NCBI RefSeq assembly: GCF_029892605.1
Contig: NZ_JARXWF010000005.1
Span: 207,136 to 271,135 of the forward strand
DNA from: Parabacteroides sp. PM6-13
GTDB lineage: Bacteria; Bacteroidota; Bacteroidia; Bacteroidales; Tannerellaceae
DNA length: 64,000 bases
Reading direction: 5' to 3'
A program made the translations under genes and the position numbers. The stretch's first letter is position 1, and the number at the start of each line of letters is the position of its first letter. Below the pieces are notes generated by a model. That model worked only from the letters and a program-made list of their open reading frames with translations. It had not been told where the DNA came from and did not search any database. Positions 38,826 through 48,635 of this stretch are shown in pieces.

Positions 38826-41261
38826 TTATTTACAGAAGATAACAGTCGTGCTTATCGGCATATCTTTTCCTGTCGCCTCTACGGTTATTTCGCCGGGAGT
38901 GCGCGATGCCTGAATAAGAGCTAAAGCTTTTCCAAAATAGGTTGTGCGTGTGGCCGTCTTGTATGGCGTATTATTTCTCAAATCACCACTATCTAAGCCG
39001 ATCAGTTTGCCATTCCCTGTCACTTTGATAGTGATAGGAATATCCTGATTGGGAACGGGTATTCCCTCTTTATCGACAATCGTAACTGTGATATGTGAAA
39101 CGTCCTGTCCATCAGCCTTGACCGAAGATCTGTCGGGCGACAGCACGATGCGATGGGGGGCACCGGAGGTTTTCAACTCATGGCGTGCCGCTTCGTTGCC
39201 ATTATTATAACTGATAGCCTCTATGGTTCCCGCGGCATAAGGGACATGCCAGGGAATCGTATTGTTATCATAATCGGCTACTTTTCTTTTACCCATACTG
39301 TTGCCGTTAATTTTCACCTCTACTTCCTGACAATTGCTGACAGTTTGTATCAATATGATATGCCCTTTGTATTGCGGGAAGTTCCAATGTGAAGCCAAAT
39401 AGGGCCACGCCCAATGATCTTTCCCTGGATCGATATCGAGCGATTGGTCGACAACTGCAATACTAACCATCGGTTGATCATTCCAAACAGAACGATGAAA
39501 CGAAGCCGACGGTTTTTCAAACATACAAATATCGAACAAACCGGTAGGCCATCCTTTGCTTGGCCAGCCACTGCTCTCACCAAAATAATCTATTCCTGTC
39601 CAAAGGAATTGCCCGAATATAAAATCATTCTTGACCACGTCATACCAAGGGTTTTTCGGAGAATAATCGCGGACAATAGCCTTTCCTTCACGACCTCTGT
39701 AATAAGGGTACACCTCGGAGCCAAACATAATGCGGTTGGGAAATTGTTCTTTATCTGTCACATACCAGGGTTCCTGATAGTTGTAGCCGACAATATCCAG
39801 TGCTTCCGTGAATCCGCTTTTATTATAAGTCCTTTCCAGCATATTACTTCCCGGAGCGATAGCCACCATCACCGGTCGTGTCGGTTCTGTTTTATGCACA
39901 TAGTCTTGTAGCATTTTAGCACGGGCAACCCCTACGCCGGTATTGTCACCCTGCTCACCGACCTCATTACCGACGCTCCACATGATTATTGACGGATGGT
40001 TTCTGTCCCTGCGCAACATAGCGTCAAGGTCTTTTTGCCACCATTTGTCGAAATATTCACCATAATAGCCAGACTTCCACTTATCGAAAGATTCGTCGAT
40101 AACCAAGAATCCTAACTGATCACATAGATCCAAAAACTCCGGACTGGGGGGATTATGACTGCATCGAATAGCATTACAACCATATTCCTTCAATATTTGC
40201 AGTCTCCTTTCATAAGATCTGTCAGGCACAGCCGCTCCAAAAGAACCCGCGTCATGATGCACGTTCATTCCCTTCATTTTCATCGGAACACCGTTAAGCG
40301 AGAAACCTTTATCCGGATCATATTCAAAATAACGGATTCCCAGAGGTGTTTCATACTGATCGATCACTTGCCCATCTGCTTTTATGAGCGATTTGATACG
40401 GTATAGATAGGGCTGATCGACTGACCACAGCACCGGGCTCTTAACCGTCAGGCTTTGGGATATATCGTTTTTCCCTTTCTTCGTGATGGAAATTTCTGAA
40501 ACAGTAGTTGCAACCTGCTTCCCTCCGGCATCTTCAATGATACTTTCTAAACTTATCTTTTTCCGAGGAGAAGAATAGTTCTCGATAGTAGTAACAAGTT
40601 TTACTTCCGCCGACTCTTTGGTAACAACAGGGGTTGTCACGTACGTGCCCCAAGTAGGAATATGTATCGGTTGAGCAACATTCAACCAGACATGACGATA
40701 TATACCTGACCCGGAATACCAACGTGAAGTGGGGCAGTTTGAATGATCAACACGTACGGCAATGGTGTTCTCTTTCCCGTATTTCAGGTAGGGTGTGAGA
40801 TCGTACTCAAAGCCGATGTATCCGTATGGATAGAATCCAAGATGTTTTCCATTGATATAGACATCGCTTTGGTGGTAGACGCCATCAAAAAGAATGGAGA
40901 TTTTTTGTCCTTTGTATGCTTCCGGTACTTCAAATGTTTTTCTGTACCATCCGATCCCTCCCGGGAAAAAGCCCATAGATCCACCTCTGTGCATGGTAGA
41001 GTCGGTTACCAAACCAATGCTCCAATCATGAGGCAATTGCACTTCTTCCCATTGCGCATCGTTGTAATTCGTAGAAGCAGCCTCTTTTATATCACCCAGA
41101 TGAAACTTCCAGCCAAAATCGAAATTCTCCTTTGTTCTGACATTGTCATTAGAAAAACAAACAGGAGAAGAACCCATCAAGAATAGAATTAGGATGATCA
41201 AACCTGAAATCTTTTTTCTGCAAAAGCAGCAGGGCTTGAGAACTAATAGATTCATAATCAT
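38826..41261 (-). CDS. GH2 family beta-galactosidase-like glycosidase
   Basis: 811 residues. An N-terminal signal/anchor (about 15-37) precedes a jelly-roll sugar-binding domain (about 45-195), an Ig-like domain, and the TIM barrel (about 305-590). The acid/base is Glu 433 (SVGNEVGE) and the nucleophile is Glu 516 (FGSEVYP). A DUF4982-type module and an Ig-like domain (SVKADGQDVSHITVTIVDKE) follow. It removes a terminal beta-linked sugar, most often galactose; related enzymes act on galacturonic acid or mannose, so the specificity is open. The gene is 16 bases after susD and closes the locus. Confidence 0.9.
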   Translation of the reverse strand: MIMNLLVLKPCCFCRKKISGLIILILFLMGSSPVCFSNDNVRTKENFDFGWKFHLGDIKEAASTNYNDAQWEEVQLPHDWSIGLVTDSTMHRGGSMGFFPGGIGWYRKTFEVPEAYKGQKISILFDGVYHQSDVYINGKHLGFYPYGYIGFEYDLTPYLKYGKENTIAVRVDHSNCPTSRWYSGSGIYRHVWLNVAQPIHIPTWGTYVTTPVVTKESAEVKLVTTIENYSSPRKKISLESIIEDAGGKQVATTVSEISITKKGKNDISQSLTVKSPVLWSVDQPYLYRIKSLIKADGQVIDQYETPLGIRYFEYDPDKGFSLNGVPMKMKGMNVHHDAGSFGAAVPDRSYERRLQILKEYGCNAIRCSHNPPSPEFLDLCDQLGFLVIDESFDKWKSGYYGEYFDKWWQKDLDAMLRRDRNHPSIIMWSVGNEVGEQGDNTGVGVARAKMLQDYVHKTEPTRPVMVAIAPGSNMLERTYNKSGFTEALDIVGYNYQEPWYVTDKEQFPNRIMFGSEVYPYYRGREGKAIVRDYSPKNPWYDVVKNDFIFGQFLWTGIDYFGESSGWPSKGWPTGLFDICMFEKPSASFHRSVWNDQPMVSIAVVDQSLDIDPGKDHWAWPYLASHWNFPQYKGHIILIQTVSNCQEVEVKINGNSMGKRKVADYDNNTIPWHVPYAAGTIEAISYNNGNEAARHELKTSGAPHRIVLSPDRSSVKADGQDVSHITVTIVDKEGIPVPNQDIPITIKVTGNGKLIGLDSGDLRNNTPYKTATRTTYFGKALALIQASRTPGEITVEATGKDMPISTTVIFCK

Positions 41262-41277
41262 AGATATTTGTATTTAT

Positions 41278-42969
41278 TTAATTATAACCCGGATTTTGTT
41301 CGATAGTCGCAAGAATATTTTTCTCGATCTCACCATATGGTATAGGCCAAAGATTCTGGTGGTCACCGATATTATAACCTGTCAGATTATATTTCCGTGT
41401 CCGTTCTACCATTTTCCCCAGTCGGCATAATGTAATGATTCGGATTTCTTCGCTATACAATTCCCGCATTCTCTCATCCAGAATATAGTCTATATCCACT
41501 TGGGCAGCAGTTATCGGAGCGGCATTAGCTCGAATACGCACCGTATTTATATCTGCGGCCGCTTGTTCTTTATTATTCGCACCAAGATAAGCTTCCGCGC
41601 GGAGCAAATAAGTTTCTGCCAAACGGAACGCGTATTCATCTTTGAAAGATCCATGCGCCAGTCCCTGACTGTTTAATAATCCGTGTTCGCCTAATGCTGT
41701 TAACTTCATTGTGCCATCCGCGTTTTTAGCATAAGCCTCAGCAGGATAGTTATTGGTTCTGCTGAATTTCTGAATAAACGGATACCAAAGACGTATTTTA
41801 TCGCTTTCTCTTAACCATCCATCTTTCACAAACCACTGTCCGTATCCTTTTGCCGCGGGATTATCAATTCTAAAATCCTTGATAATATTATAGTCTGAAT
41901 TGCGCATATCGGCAGCGTCATCCCATAATTCCTCAAAAAACCACGGATTTGGCTGAACAGCTCCGATACCTCGTCCCCCTTTTTCCGCTGTCCATGTCGT
42001 AAAAGCAGGAACCGTTTTGCCTTCTTCTGCCGATTCGGTAACAATTGAATAATACCCGGGAATAATTTGACGCGCAGTGTTGCAATTATAGCTTGACCCG
42101 GCATTCTGATACTCATATTGCAAAACCCAGATACTTTCGGTATTGCCGCTTGACGAACGATTTTGATTATTCACGCGGAATAAATCCCAGTACGTATCGC
42201 CCGGTTCATCTTTACGAGAGCCGAACCGATCTGTCATCAAAGCCATTGATGGATGATTGATAACCGCTGAGGCTGATTGAACAGCTTGCTCGTACTGTCC
42301 CGTACAAATATAAATTTCTGTAAGCAGGTGTTGTCCGGCTTGCTTGTTGATATAACCATCACCAGCCTGGTCAATATCTTTTAATAAAGAAACAGCTTCT
42401 TCCAAATCGGCACGACATTGTTCATAGACTTCCGCACGGGTGTTTCGGGTAAAATCACGTTTGGGAGCGTTCAATTCCTCCGTTACAAGAGGCACCCCGC
42501 CATACATATTCGCCAGGATACGGTAATAAAACGCGCGAAAGAACAACGCCTCACCGCGAATTGTGGCTTTATCGGTATCGCTTATCTCATTGGCATTGGG
42601 TAAGCGACCGAGTATCACATTGGCATTTCCTATAGCATTATAGCAGGTGGTCCATAGCGTTTGTACATACGATGACTCAGGTGTTATCCATCCTTTGAAG
42701 TTGTTGTATTTCATGTCAGGGAAGTCATATCCTCCATGCGCATAATCCGTACAGAATAGCGTAACGCGAAAGTCCTCGTTCGAGTTCCAGCATAAATTAC
42801 GATAAGCATCATATAGAAAATTCAGCGATTGCCGAAACTGGACAGTTGTCTGGTAGGCATTGTCAGGAGTCATGAAATCTAATGGCTCTTCTTTCAACCA
42901 ACTATCCACAGAACACGAAGTAAAGAGGCTGGCAGATGCAATGATAATTGATATAGCTATTTTTTTCAT
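41278..42969 (-). CDS. SusD/RagB-family lipoprotein (GH2 locus)
   Basis: The start is set at 42969 (MKKIAISIIIASASLFTSC, lipobox Cys 19); an upstream in-frame ATG at 43023 would bury the signal peptide. 563 residues. The SusD fold shows in ALFFRAFYYRILANMYGGVPL, GQHLLTEIYICTGQYEQA and the end block YILDERMRELYSEEIRIITLCRLG. It is the surface glycan-binding partner of the SusC encoded just upstream. The usual C-terminal AWEG/RR-type sequence is replaced by LYSEEIRI, a common variant. Confidence 0.93.
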   Translation of the reverse strand: MKKIAISIIIASASLFTSCSVDSWLKEEPLDFMTPDNAYQTTVQFRQSLNFLYDAYRNLCWNSNEDFRVTLFCTDYAHGGYDFPDMKYNNFKGWITPESSYVQTLWTTCYNAIGNANVILGRLPNANEISDTDKATIRGEALFFRAFYYRILANMYGGVPLVTEELNAPKRDFTRNTRAEVYEQCRADLEEAVSLLKDIDQAGDGYINKQAGQHLLTEIYICTGQYEQAVQSASAVINHPSMALMTDRFGSRKDEPGDTYWDLFRVNNQNRSSSGNTESIWVLQYEYQNAGSSYNCNTARQIIPGYYSIVTESAEEGKTVPAFTTWTAEKGGRGIGAVQPNPWFFEELWDDAADMRNSDYNIIKDFRIDNPAAKGYGQWFVKDGWLRESDKIRLWYPFIQKFSRTNNYPAEAYAKNADGTMKLTALGEHGLLNSQGLAHGSFKDEYAFRLAETYLLRAEAYLGANNKEQAAADINTVRIRANAAPITAAQVDIDYILDERMRELYSEEIRIITLCRLGKMVERTRKYNLTGYNIGDHQNLWPIPYGEIEKNILATIEQNPGYN

Positions 42970-43035
42970 TTGATTTTTATTTTTTAGTATAAAACGAATC
43001 TGTTCTATGCTCTGTTTTATCATGGTGGTAAAACA

Positions 43036-46000
43036 TTATAATTCAAAGTTTAATCCAATCGTATAGTTCTTCATCGTAGGATAACCGCTTAAGTCTTGGG
43101 TCAGTCCTTGATTCGCTTCCGGATCCCAACCTTCCCAATTCGTAAGGGTAAATAAATTTGTGCCACTTATGAATACCTTTGCCCGGTTGATGAAAGTCTT
43201 TTTCAACAATGATTTTGGCAAGTGATAAGCAATGGAAAGCTCTTGCAAGCGAATGAAACTGCGTTGTTGATACGGATGGAAATTAGAGCCGAGCGCCTGA
43301 TTCCATTGATAGGGCTGACGGTACTTAGCACTTGTATTTTCCGGTGTCCAGTAATCAAATTTGAAATAGTTAGTTAATATCCCAACATTAGTACCCAAAG
43401 ACGACATCGGTGTACCATAATAATACTTGGAGCCACCCTGAACAGCGTTGATAAAAGCACTTAACTCAACATTCTTATAACGCACTTTATTATGCCAGCT
43501 AAAGCGATACGAAGGATCGGTATAACCTAAGATTTTACGGTCGGCATCCGCGCTGTACTTTCCGTCTTCATTGATATCCTCTACTTTATATGTCCCGTAA
43601 GTAGAGCCCTGTGGAATGATTCCTTTATTGTAATCATCGAGCTGCCACATACCGATAATATTGTAGTCATAAACAACTCCATAGGGATGGTTTATGAAGA
43701 TCTTTGAAGAAACAAGATCATCTTCGCGTCCGTCACCATCAGTATCCAATCCAAGAATACTGACTACCCGGTTACGATTCAAAGAAAAATTAAAGGTCGA
43801 TACCCATTCCCAGTCCTTTGTCATAACAGGTATGCCAGTGATGGTAAATTCATGCCCATAATTTTTAATTTTACCGATATTCGTTGCAATGCTGGTGGTG
43901 TTAACACCATTCATCACCGGAATATTTATATTGTAAATCAGGTTTTTCGTTTTCGAATTGTAGTATTCGTAACTTCCTGACAAACGTCCTCTAAGTAGGC
44001 TAAAATCCAATCCAAGATTGAGTGAAGTGGTCGTTTCCCATTTCAACTCAGAGTTAGACATTTTATTAATGGATTGTTTCAACTCTGGAGAGCCACCTTC
44101 ACCATAAACATAGCCATTACCATATGACATAGAGGCCATCGTGGCATAACGTCCGGCTGTCCGGTTACCACTGGTACCATACGATGCTCTGATCTTTAGA
44201 TTATCAATAACATCTTCAAACGTATCTTTGAAAAAGTCTTCTTCACTCAATCGCCAAGCTAAAGATGCGGAAGGGAAAACACCGGTCTTATTATCGGCAC
44301 CAAACCCGGAGAAACCATCATAACGTATGGTGGCTGTTGCAAGATAGCGAGAATTGAAAATATAGTTCAAACGCCCCATCATATAAAGGCTTGTCTCTTT
44401 CCAAGCGTCTGACGAAAGGACGTTTAAGTCACTTTGCCCGGACTCCAGACTATTGTAACCCAACGTTTGATCTGTAAAGTTGTTCGCCGCTGCCGACGTT
44501 GAATCATACTGCCGCTTTTCAATACCATAGACAAAGGTAGCATCAACTTCATGCTTCCCGAATCGGTTTTTATAATTGACAATATTGTCTAATGTCCACG
44601 ATTGGGTGAAGTTATTGTTCTTTTCCGCCTTACCCAATAGACCATTGGTGTATGGGTTGAAGAGATTGTGTTTATAGTAGGTCAGGTTATGTGAATAATT
44701 AATACGATAACTCAACCCTTTGACAGGCAGTTTGACCTCGGCGAAAAAGTTGCCACTCAGGTTATAACGTACCTCTTCGTCCGGCATTTCCAGATATAAA
44801 AGCGGATTAACAAGACCGCGCCAATAGAGTGTCACGGGATCCCCATTTTCGTCATAAGGCGTCACGAGGGGTGATGTATGCAAGACATCTCTGAAATTCG
44901 GATTGTTTCCTGACAAATCGCTAACCGTAAAGAATGATTGTGTACCGACTTTGAGCCAATCAAACACGTTGGCGTCAATATTTGCGCGAAAGTTATAGCG
45001 TTTATAGGTGTCGTTTACAATAACATTTTTTTGATCGGTAATCCCAAATGAAAGGAAGTAAGAGACCAGCTCATTTCTTCCACGAAGACTTAGGTTGTGA
45101 TTCTGTGTATAAGGCACATCTTCTGAAAGCAAATCGAGCCAATTCGTATTCGTTCCATTCGCATAACCATCCATATCCTCTTTGGTCATAAAATCTGCTG
45201 TAATTTCATAATCAGGATTGATGTGCAGGTCACTTCCGGTACGGCTTTTATTCATGTGCGAGTCGGTGAGTAATTGTATAAAGCCATCCCTGTCTAATGG
45301 TTTCAGATTCTTTATCAAAGTTTGATAAGCAAAAGTTCCATTATACTCAATAACAGGCTTAGACATACTCTGCGCATTTTTGGTCGTGATCAACAATACG
45401 CCGTTTGCCGCTTGAGAGCCATAAATAGCAGCACTACTCGCATCTTTCAGTACGTCGATCGATTCAATGTCACTCGGATTAATATCTGAAATATTCCCCC
45501 GGTATATGATACCATCTAATACAACCAAAGGGCTGGTAGTTCCGGATATGGAGTTACGTCCGCGTATCGAAGTAGAGGGATCGTCTCCGGCTTTTGTACT
45601 TACGCCTACATTGAGGCCCGGCACCACGCCTTTCAACCCTTGAAACGCGTTTACTGTCGATGAGTTTTGCATCACCGACAGGTCGGCACGCATCACGGCT
45701 CCTGTCAGGTCACTTTTTCTGGCTGTTCCGTATCCAATGACCACCACCTCATCTAATGCTTGCGAGTCTTCGCTTAGTGTGATGGCAAAAGAGGTTCTTC
45801 CCGTTACGGGCACTTCCTGCATCATATAGCCAATATAGGAGATCTGCAAGGTAGCGTTTTCTGCCACCGTAAGGGTAAAATTCCCATCAATGTCTGTCAC
45901 GACCCCATTCGTCGTTCCCTTTTCCACCACATTAGCTCCGATCACCGGATCTCCCAATTCATCGGTAATCGTTCCAGTAATACTGCGTGTAGATTGTTGC

Positions 46001-46380
46001 GGAGAAGCAGAAGATACCTCCTCTCCCTTTGGAATCAAAAGAATATTCTTATTCTCAATCGTAAATGTGCAGTTGGTTAACACTCGGTTGAGGATATTTT
46101 CTACTGTTTCTTTCCGGGCATGTACATCTACGACCCGATCCAGATCGATCACTTCGTCGTTGTAGAAGAAGGTGAAATCGGTTTTCGATTCGATCTCTTT
46201 GAAGAGTTGTTTCAGGGTGGATTGTTTCACATCCAGGTCGATGCGCGTACTCTGTGCGTACGAGGTCGCCGCGGATTGAAACACAAATAAGATTAACATA
46301 AAACACGTATGTTTCATAATACGGATGTTTTTTTCTGTTAAGAAAAAGCGTGAATGCTTTCTCTCAATTGATTTATTCAT
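43036..46380 (-). CDS. SusC-family TonB-dependent transporter with STN signalling domain (GH2 locus)
   Basis: 1114 residues. The signal sequence ends near SYAQ. An STN domain follows (about 45-115: LKQLFKEIESKTDFTFFYNDE), then the carboxypeptidase-like domain (ITDELGDPVIGANVVEKG), the plug (about 210-330, IRGRNSISGTTSPLVVLDG) and the barrel. The STN domain lets the loaded receptor signal to the FecR protein encoded just upstream and so release the ECF sigma factor. An alternative start at residue 22 (46317) would give a more typical signal peptide. Confidence 0.93.
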   Translation of the reverse strand: MNKSIERKHSRFFLTEKNIRIMKHTCFMLILFVFQSAATSYAQSTRIDLDVKQSTLKQLFKEIESKTDFTFFYNDEVIDLDRVVDVHARKETVENILNRVLTNCTFTIENKNILLIPKGEEVSSASPQQSTRSITGTITDELGDPVIGANVVEKGTTNGVVTDIDGNFTLTVAENATLQISYIGYMMQEVPVTGRTSFAITLSEDSQALDEVVVIGYGTARKSDLTGAVMRADLSVMQNSSTVNAFQGLKGVVPGLNVGVSTKAGDDPSTSIRGRNSISGTTSPLVVLDGIIYRGNISDINPSDIESIDVLKDASSAAIYGSQAANGVLLITTKNAQSMSKPVIEYNGTFAYQTLIKNLKPLDRDGFIQLLTDSHMNKSRTGSDLHINPDYEITADFMTKEDMDGYANGTNTNWLDLLSEDVPYTQNHNLSLRGRNELVSYFLSFGITDQKNVIVNDTYKRYNFRANIDANVFDWLKVGTQSFFTVSDLSGNNPNFRDVLHTSPLVTPYDENGDPVTLYWRGLVNPLLYLEMPDEEVRYNLSGNFFAEVKLPVKGLSYRINYSHNLTYYKHNLFNPYTNGLLGKAEKNNNFTQSWTLDNIVNYKNRFGKHEVDATFVYGIEKRQYDSTSAAANNFTDQTLGYNSLESGQSDLNVLSSDAWKETSLYMMGRLNYIFNSRYLATATIRYDGFSGFGADNKTGVFPSASLAWRLSEEDFFKDTFEDVIDNLKIRASYGTSGNRTAGRYATMASMSYGNGYVYGEGGSPELKQSINKMSNSELKWETTTSLNLGLDFSLLRGRLSGSYEYYNSKTKNLIYNINIPVMNGVNTTSIATNIGKIKNYGHEFTITGIPVMTKDWEWVSTFNFSLNRNRVVSILGLDTDGDGREDDLVSSKIFINHPYGVVYDYNIIGMWQLDDYNKGIIPQGSTYGTYKVEDINEDGKYSADADRKILGYTDPSYRFSWHNKVRYKNVELSAFINAVQGGSKYYYGTPMSSLGTNVGILTNYFKFDYWTPENTSAKYRQPYQWNQALGSNFHPYQQRSFIRLQELSIAYHLPKSLLKKTFINRAKVFISGTNLFTLTNWEGWDPEANQGLTQDLSGYPTMKNYTIGLNFEL

Positions 46381-46455
46381 AACTTTGTATGGGTTTTTAA
46401 TTAATAATGAGCATTACTCTGGGGAGAGGAATGTTTGTTAATTTAAGATCTACGT

Positions 46456-46492
46456 GATAGGTGAATGTTCGCGCATTCGCCTATCTTTTTTT
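46456..46492. terminator. Hairpin between fecR and susC of the GH2 locus
   Basis: GATAGGTGAATG (46456-46467) pairs with CATTCGCCTATC (46474-46485) around a 6-base loop, with one G-T wobble. The T run follows on the plus strand; on the minus strand, where the genes lie, an A run precedes it. It may act as an attenuator or mRNA-end structure that separates the regulator genes from susC. Confidence 0.55.
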
Positions 46493-46556
46493 GTGCTTTT
46501 CTCTTTCTACATAGGCAGTCTTGTTTAAAGTGTTAATACTATGGATTGATTCGTTC

Positions 46557-47549
46557 TCATTTGTTTTTCAAGTGTAATACCTCGCCTTTCCATTCGTAGG
46601 CTATCGGCGAGGTCAAAGTCATATAAGAAAGTACCTCTTCCAATGACTCCCGACGGATAGTGAACGACATATGTATGTTACGCGTCAATTCGGGAGAAGC
46701 CATGATCTCGATACCGAACCATTTTTCCAAATTGATAATGACATCCGCCAGATTGGTCCGGTCGAATACCAGTTTGGCATGGATCCAGTTGGTGTAATTA
46801 TCCGTATCGACCTGTTGCCGCTCGATCTGCCCGGATTGTTTGTCATAGATAAGCAATTCGCCGGGATGCAGTGTCTGAGTTTCCGGGAAATACTCGCCGC
46901 TCACTTTTACACTTCCATTGACCAGAACGGCTTCTACCTGGTTTTTCTCCGGATAATTGCGCGCCAGGAACCGGGTTCCGGTCACTTCGATATCCATCCC
47001 TTCCACTTCTACATAAAAAGGGCGTTTCTTGTCTTTTTTTACTTCAAACAGAGCTTCTCCTTCCAGCTGGACGGTTCGTTTCTCTCCGGTAAAGACTTCA
47101 GGATATTTCAATACACTGTTCGCATTAAGCCATACCGTCGAACCGTCAGGCAAGGTGTATTCTCCTTTCCCGTCTGCCCCTGTCAACAGGTGATTGTAAA
47201 CGATAACCGGTTCTTCCTCCCGGCTACCTAATAGGTATCCGGCATATCCGACGGCCAGTAGGAGCAGGATAGATGCCGCTATGCGCAGGAAAGAGAAACG
47301 GGAGAGGGATAGAGGCTGGGAGCTGCCCTTTTGTATTTTTGTTCGCTTTTCAAAGCGATTCCAGGCGGATTCCATTTCCGCATCGTCAATCAGGGCTGCG
47401 TTTGCTTGCAACCAAAGGTCGTACGTTTCGCGGAATTGTATTTTGTTTTCCTCTTTTTCATCTAACCATTGAAGAAGATAGTTCTTTTCTTCTTCTGTTG
47501 CCGATTTATTCAGGTAGCTATTGATGATATCTTCTATAGGATGTATCAT
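46557..47549 (-). CDS. FecR-type anti-sigma factor (GH2 locus)
   Basis: 330 residues. A cytoplasmic N-terminal sigma-binding part (1-85) precedes one membrane helix (about 87-107, FLRIAASILLLLAVGYAGYLL). The periplasmic FecR domain (about 115-210, GEYTLPDGSTVWLNANSVLKYP, GEALFEVKKD) and a C-terminal DUF4974/STN-like domain (about 255-328, FDRTNLADVIINLEKWFGIEI) follow. It holds the ECF sigma factor until the SusC STN domain signals. It is 67 bases after the sigma gene. Confidence 0.94.
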   Translation of the reverse strand: MIHPIEDIINSYLNKSATEEEKNYLLQWLDEKEENKIQFRETYDLWLQANAALIDDAEMESAWNRFEKRTKIQKGSSQPLSLSRFSFLRIAASILLLLAVGYAGYLLGSREEEPVIVYNHLLTGADGKGEYTLPDGSTVWLNANSVLKYPEVFTGEKRTVQLEGEALFEVKKDKKRPFYVEVEGMDIEVTGTRFLARNYPEKNQVEAVLVNGSVKVSGEYFPETQTLHPGELLIYDKQSGQIERQQVDTDNYTNWIHAKLVFDRTNLADVIINLEKWFGIEIMASPELTRNIHMSFTIRRESLEEVLSYMTLTSPIAYEWKGEVLHLKNK

Positions 47550-47616
47550 TACAATCTATGTTTCTTTAAGGTAAAACAAGTGATAACATAAACACCCTAC
47601 CTCCGGCAGGATTTTT

Positions 47617-48183
47617 TTATAAGAAAAGAGGGAGCAATAAAATAAATCCTGCATCTTTCAGAGAAACACGCAGGAGAGAGAGGGCTTTTGTGATGTGTTT
47701 TTCTACTGTTTTCACAGAAATACCCAGCTGTTCGGCGATCTCCCGGTTTTTCAATTCTTCTTTCCGGCTGAGAATAAATACTTTTCGGCATTGTTCCGGT
47801 AAAGCATCGATCGCCTGTGTTACCTCTTGCTGTAATTCTTTATAGATCAGGGAGTCTTCCTGGTTGGAACTGTGGGATTGCCAATAGATTTGTTGGATAC
47901 GCTCTTCGGTGGTTTGTTCAAAGGATTCCTGCTCCGTATAACTTTTACTGTTCAGATAGTTGAGTGTCTTTGTGTAAATAGCACGGAAGAGATAAAATTT
48001 AATAGCCTCTTCCATCACCAGTTCATCTCTTTTCTTCCACAAGTCATAATAGACATCCTGCACCAAGTCTTCTGCCACATCTTTGTCACCAGACAAACGA
48101 TAAGCGTATGCGCGGAGAATTTTGTAGTGCTTTCTGAATAGCTGTTCTACTATATGCGTTGAATATGATTCTTTGTCAGTCAT
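47617..48183 (-). CDS. ECF-family RNA polymerase sigma factor (GH2 locus)
   Basis: 188 residues. Region 2 (about 15-80) has YAYRLSGDKDVAEDLVQDVYYDLWKKRDEL. Region 4 (about 128-180) has ALPEQCRKVFILSRKEELKNREIAEQLGISVKTVEKHITKAL. It is expected to transcribe the adjacent susCD-GH2 genes when freed from FecR. An ordinary two-box promoter for the primary sigma lies just upstream, so basal expression of the switch is independent of itself. Copy B of the dispersed repeat lies 121 bases upstream. Confidence 0.95.
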   Translation of the reverse strand: MTDKESYSTHIVEQLFRKHYKILRAYAYRLSGDKDVAEDLVQDVYYDLWKKRDELVMEEAIKFYLFRAIYTKTLNYLNSKSYTEQESFEQTTEERIQQIYWQSHSSNQEDSLIYKELQQEVTQAIDALPEQCRKVFILSRKEELKNREIAEQLGISVKTVEKHITKALSLLRVSLKDAGFILLLPLFL

Positions 48184-48202
48184 TGAAACCTATTCTGTCT
48201 GA

Positions 48203-48231
48203 CAAAAATAGAAAAATAATCGATATAACAA
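48203..48231 (-). promoter_or_regulatory. Promoter of the ECF sigma gene (GH2 locus)
   Basis: The minus strand reads TTG (48229-48231), 18 bases, TATTTTTG (48203-48210), 20 bases before the ATG. Confidence 0.45.
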
Positions 48232-48303
48232 GATTAGTTGAACTTAATCAGGCACAAGATAGGAAAGGAAGTGGGTACGTTTTTTAGGACTGAGAAAAAA
48301 TCG

Positions 48304-48443
48304 TACGCATCATGCGCCTCGAAATGTTAAAATGCAAAGTGTAAGCAAAAAGGATATTTTGCTTTACAATATGATACGTTAAAAAGTGTTACCCGCTTGG
48401 CTAATTTTAAATACCCCTGCGTTTTTGGAAAGAAAGTCGGGCG
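48304..48443. repeat. Dispersed non-coding repeat, copy B
   Basis: Gap-free match to 15581-15720 (112 of the first 130 bases identical by my count). The hairpin arms GTAAGCAAAA and TTTTGCTTTAC are kept although the loop bases differ. It lies in the same strand orientation as copy A. Confidence 0.85.
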
Positions 48444-48635
48444 GAAATATCAAAATGATAGTTTGAGATTTGGGCAGAAAGAGGTCGTTTAACATTCATT
48501 AAGACAAACTGAAGCCTAAAAAAGAGCTTTTCCTCCATGAATCATCTATTCGGCTAAAGATATTCAGCTTATTTCTCCAGGGTTGCCCCAAAAGTCGACT
48601 GTTGTATGATTTAAGCAAAGAGGTATGGAGGTTTA

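Larger units (their letters stand above)
48184..48635. other. Intergenic region between the ECF sigma gene and the HEPN gene
   Basis: 452 bases without a credible gene. It contains the sigma-gene promoter (48203-48231), copy B of the 140-bp repeat (48304-48443), and AT-rich sequence. A segment GGGTTGCCCCAAAAGTC near 48580-48596 resembles the end of some insertion sequences, but no second end or transposase is present. Confidence 0.6.

Noticed and set aside
48575..48605. GGGTTGCCCCAAAAGTC resembles an insertion-sequence end.
   Set aside because: No matching opposite end, target duplication or transposase is present; it is kept only as a note in the intergenic description.
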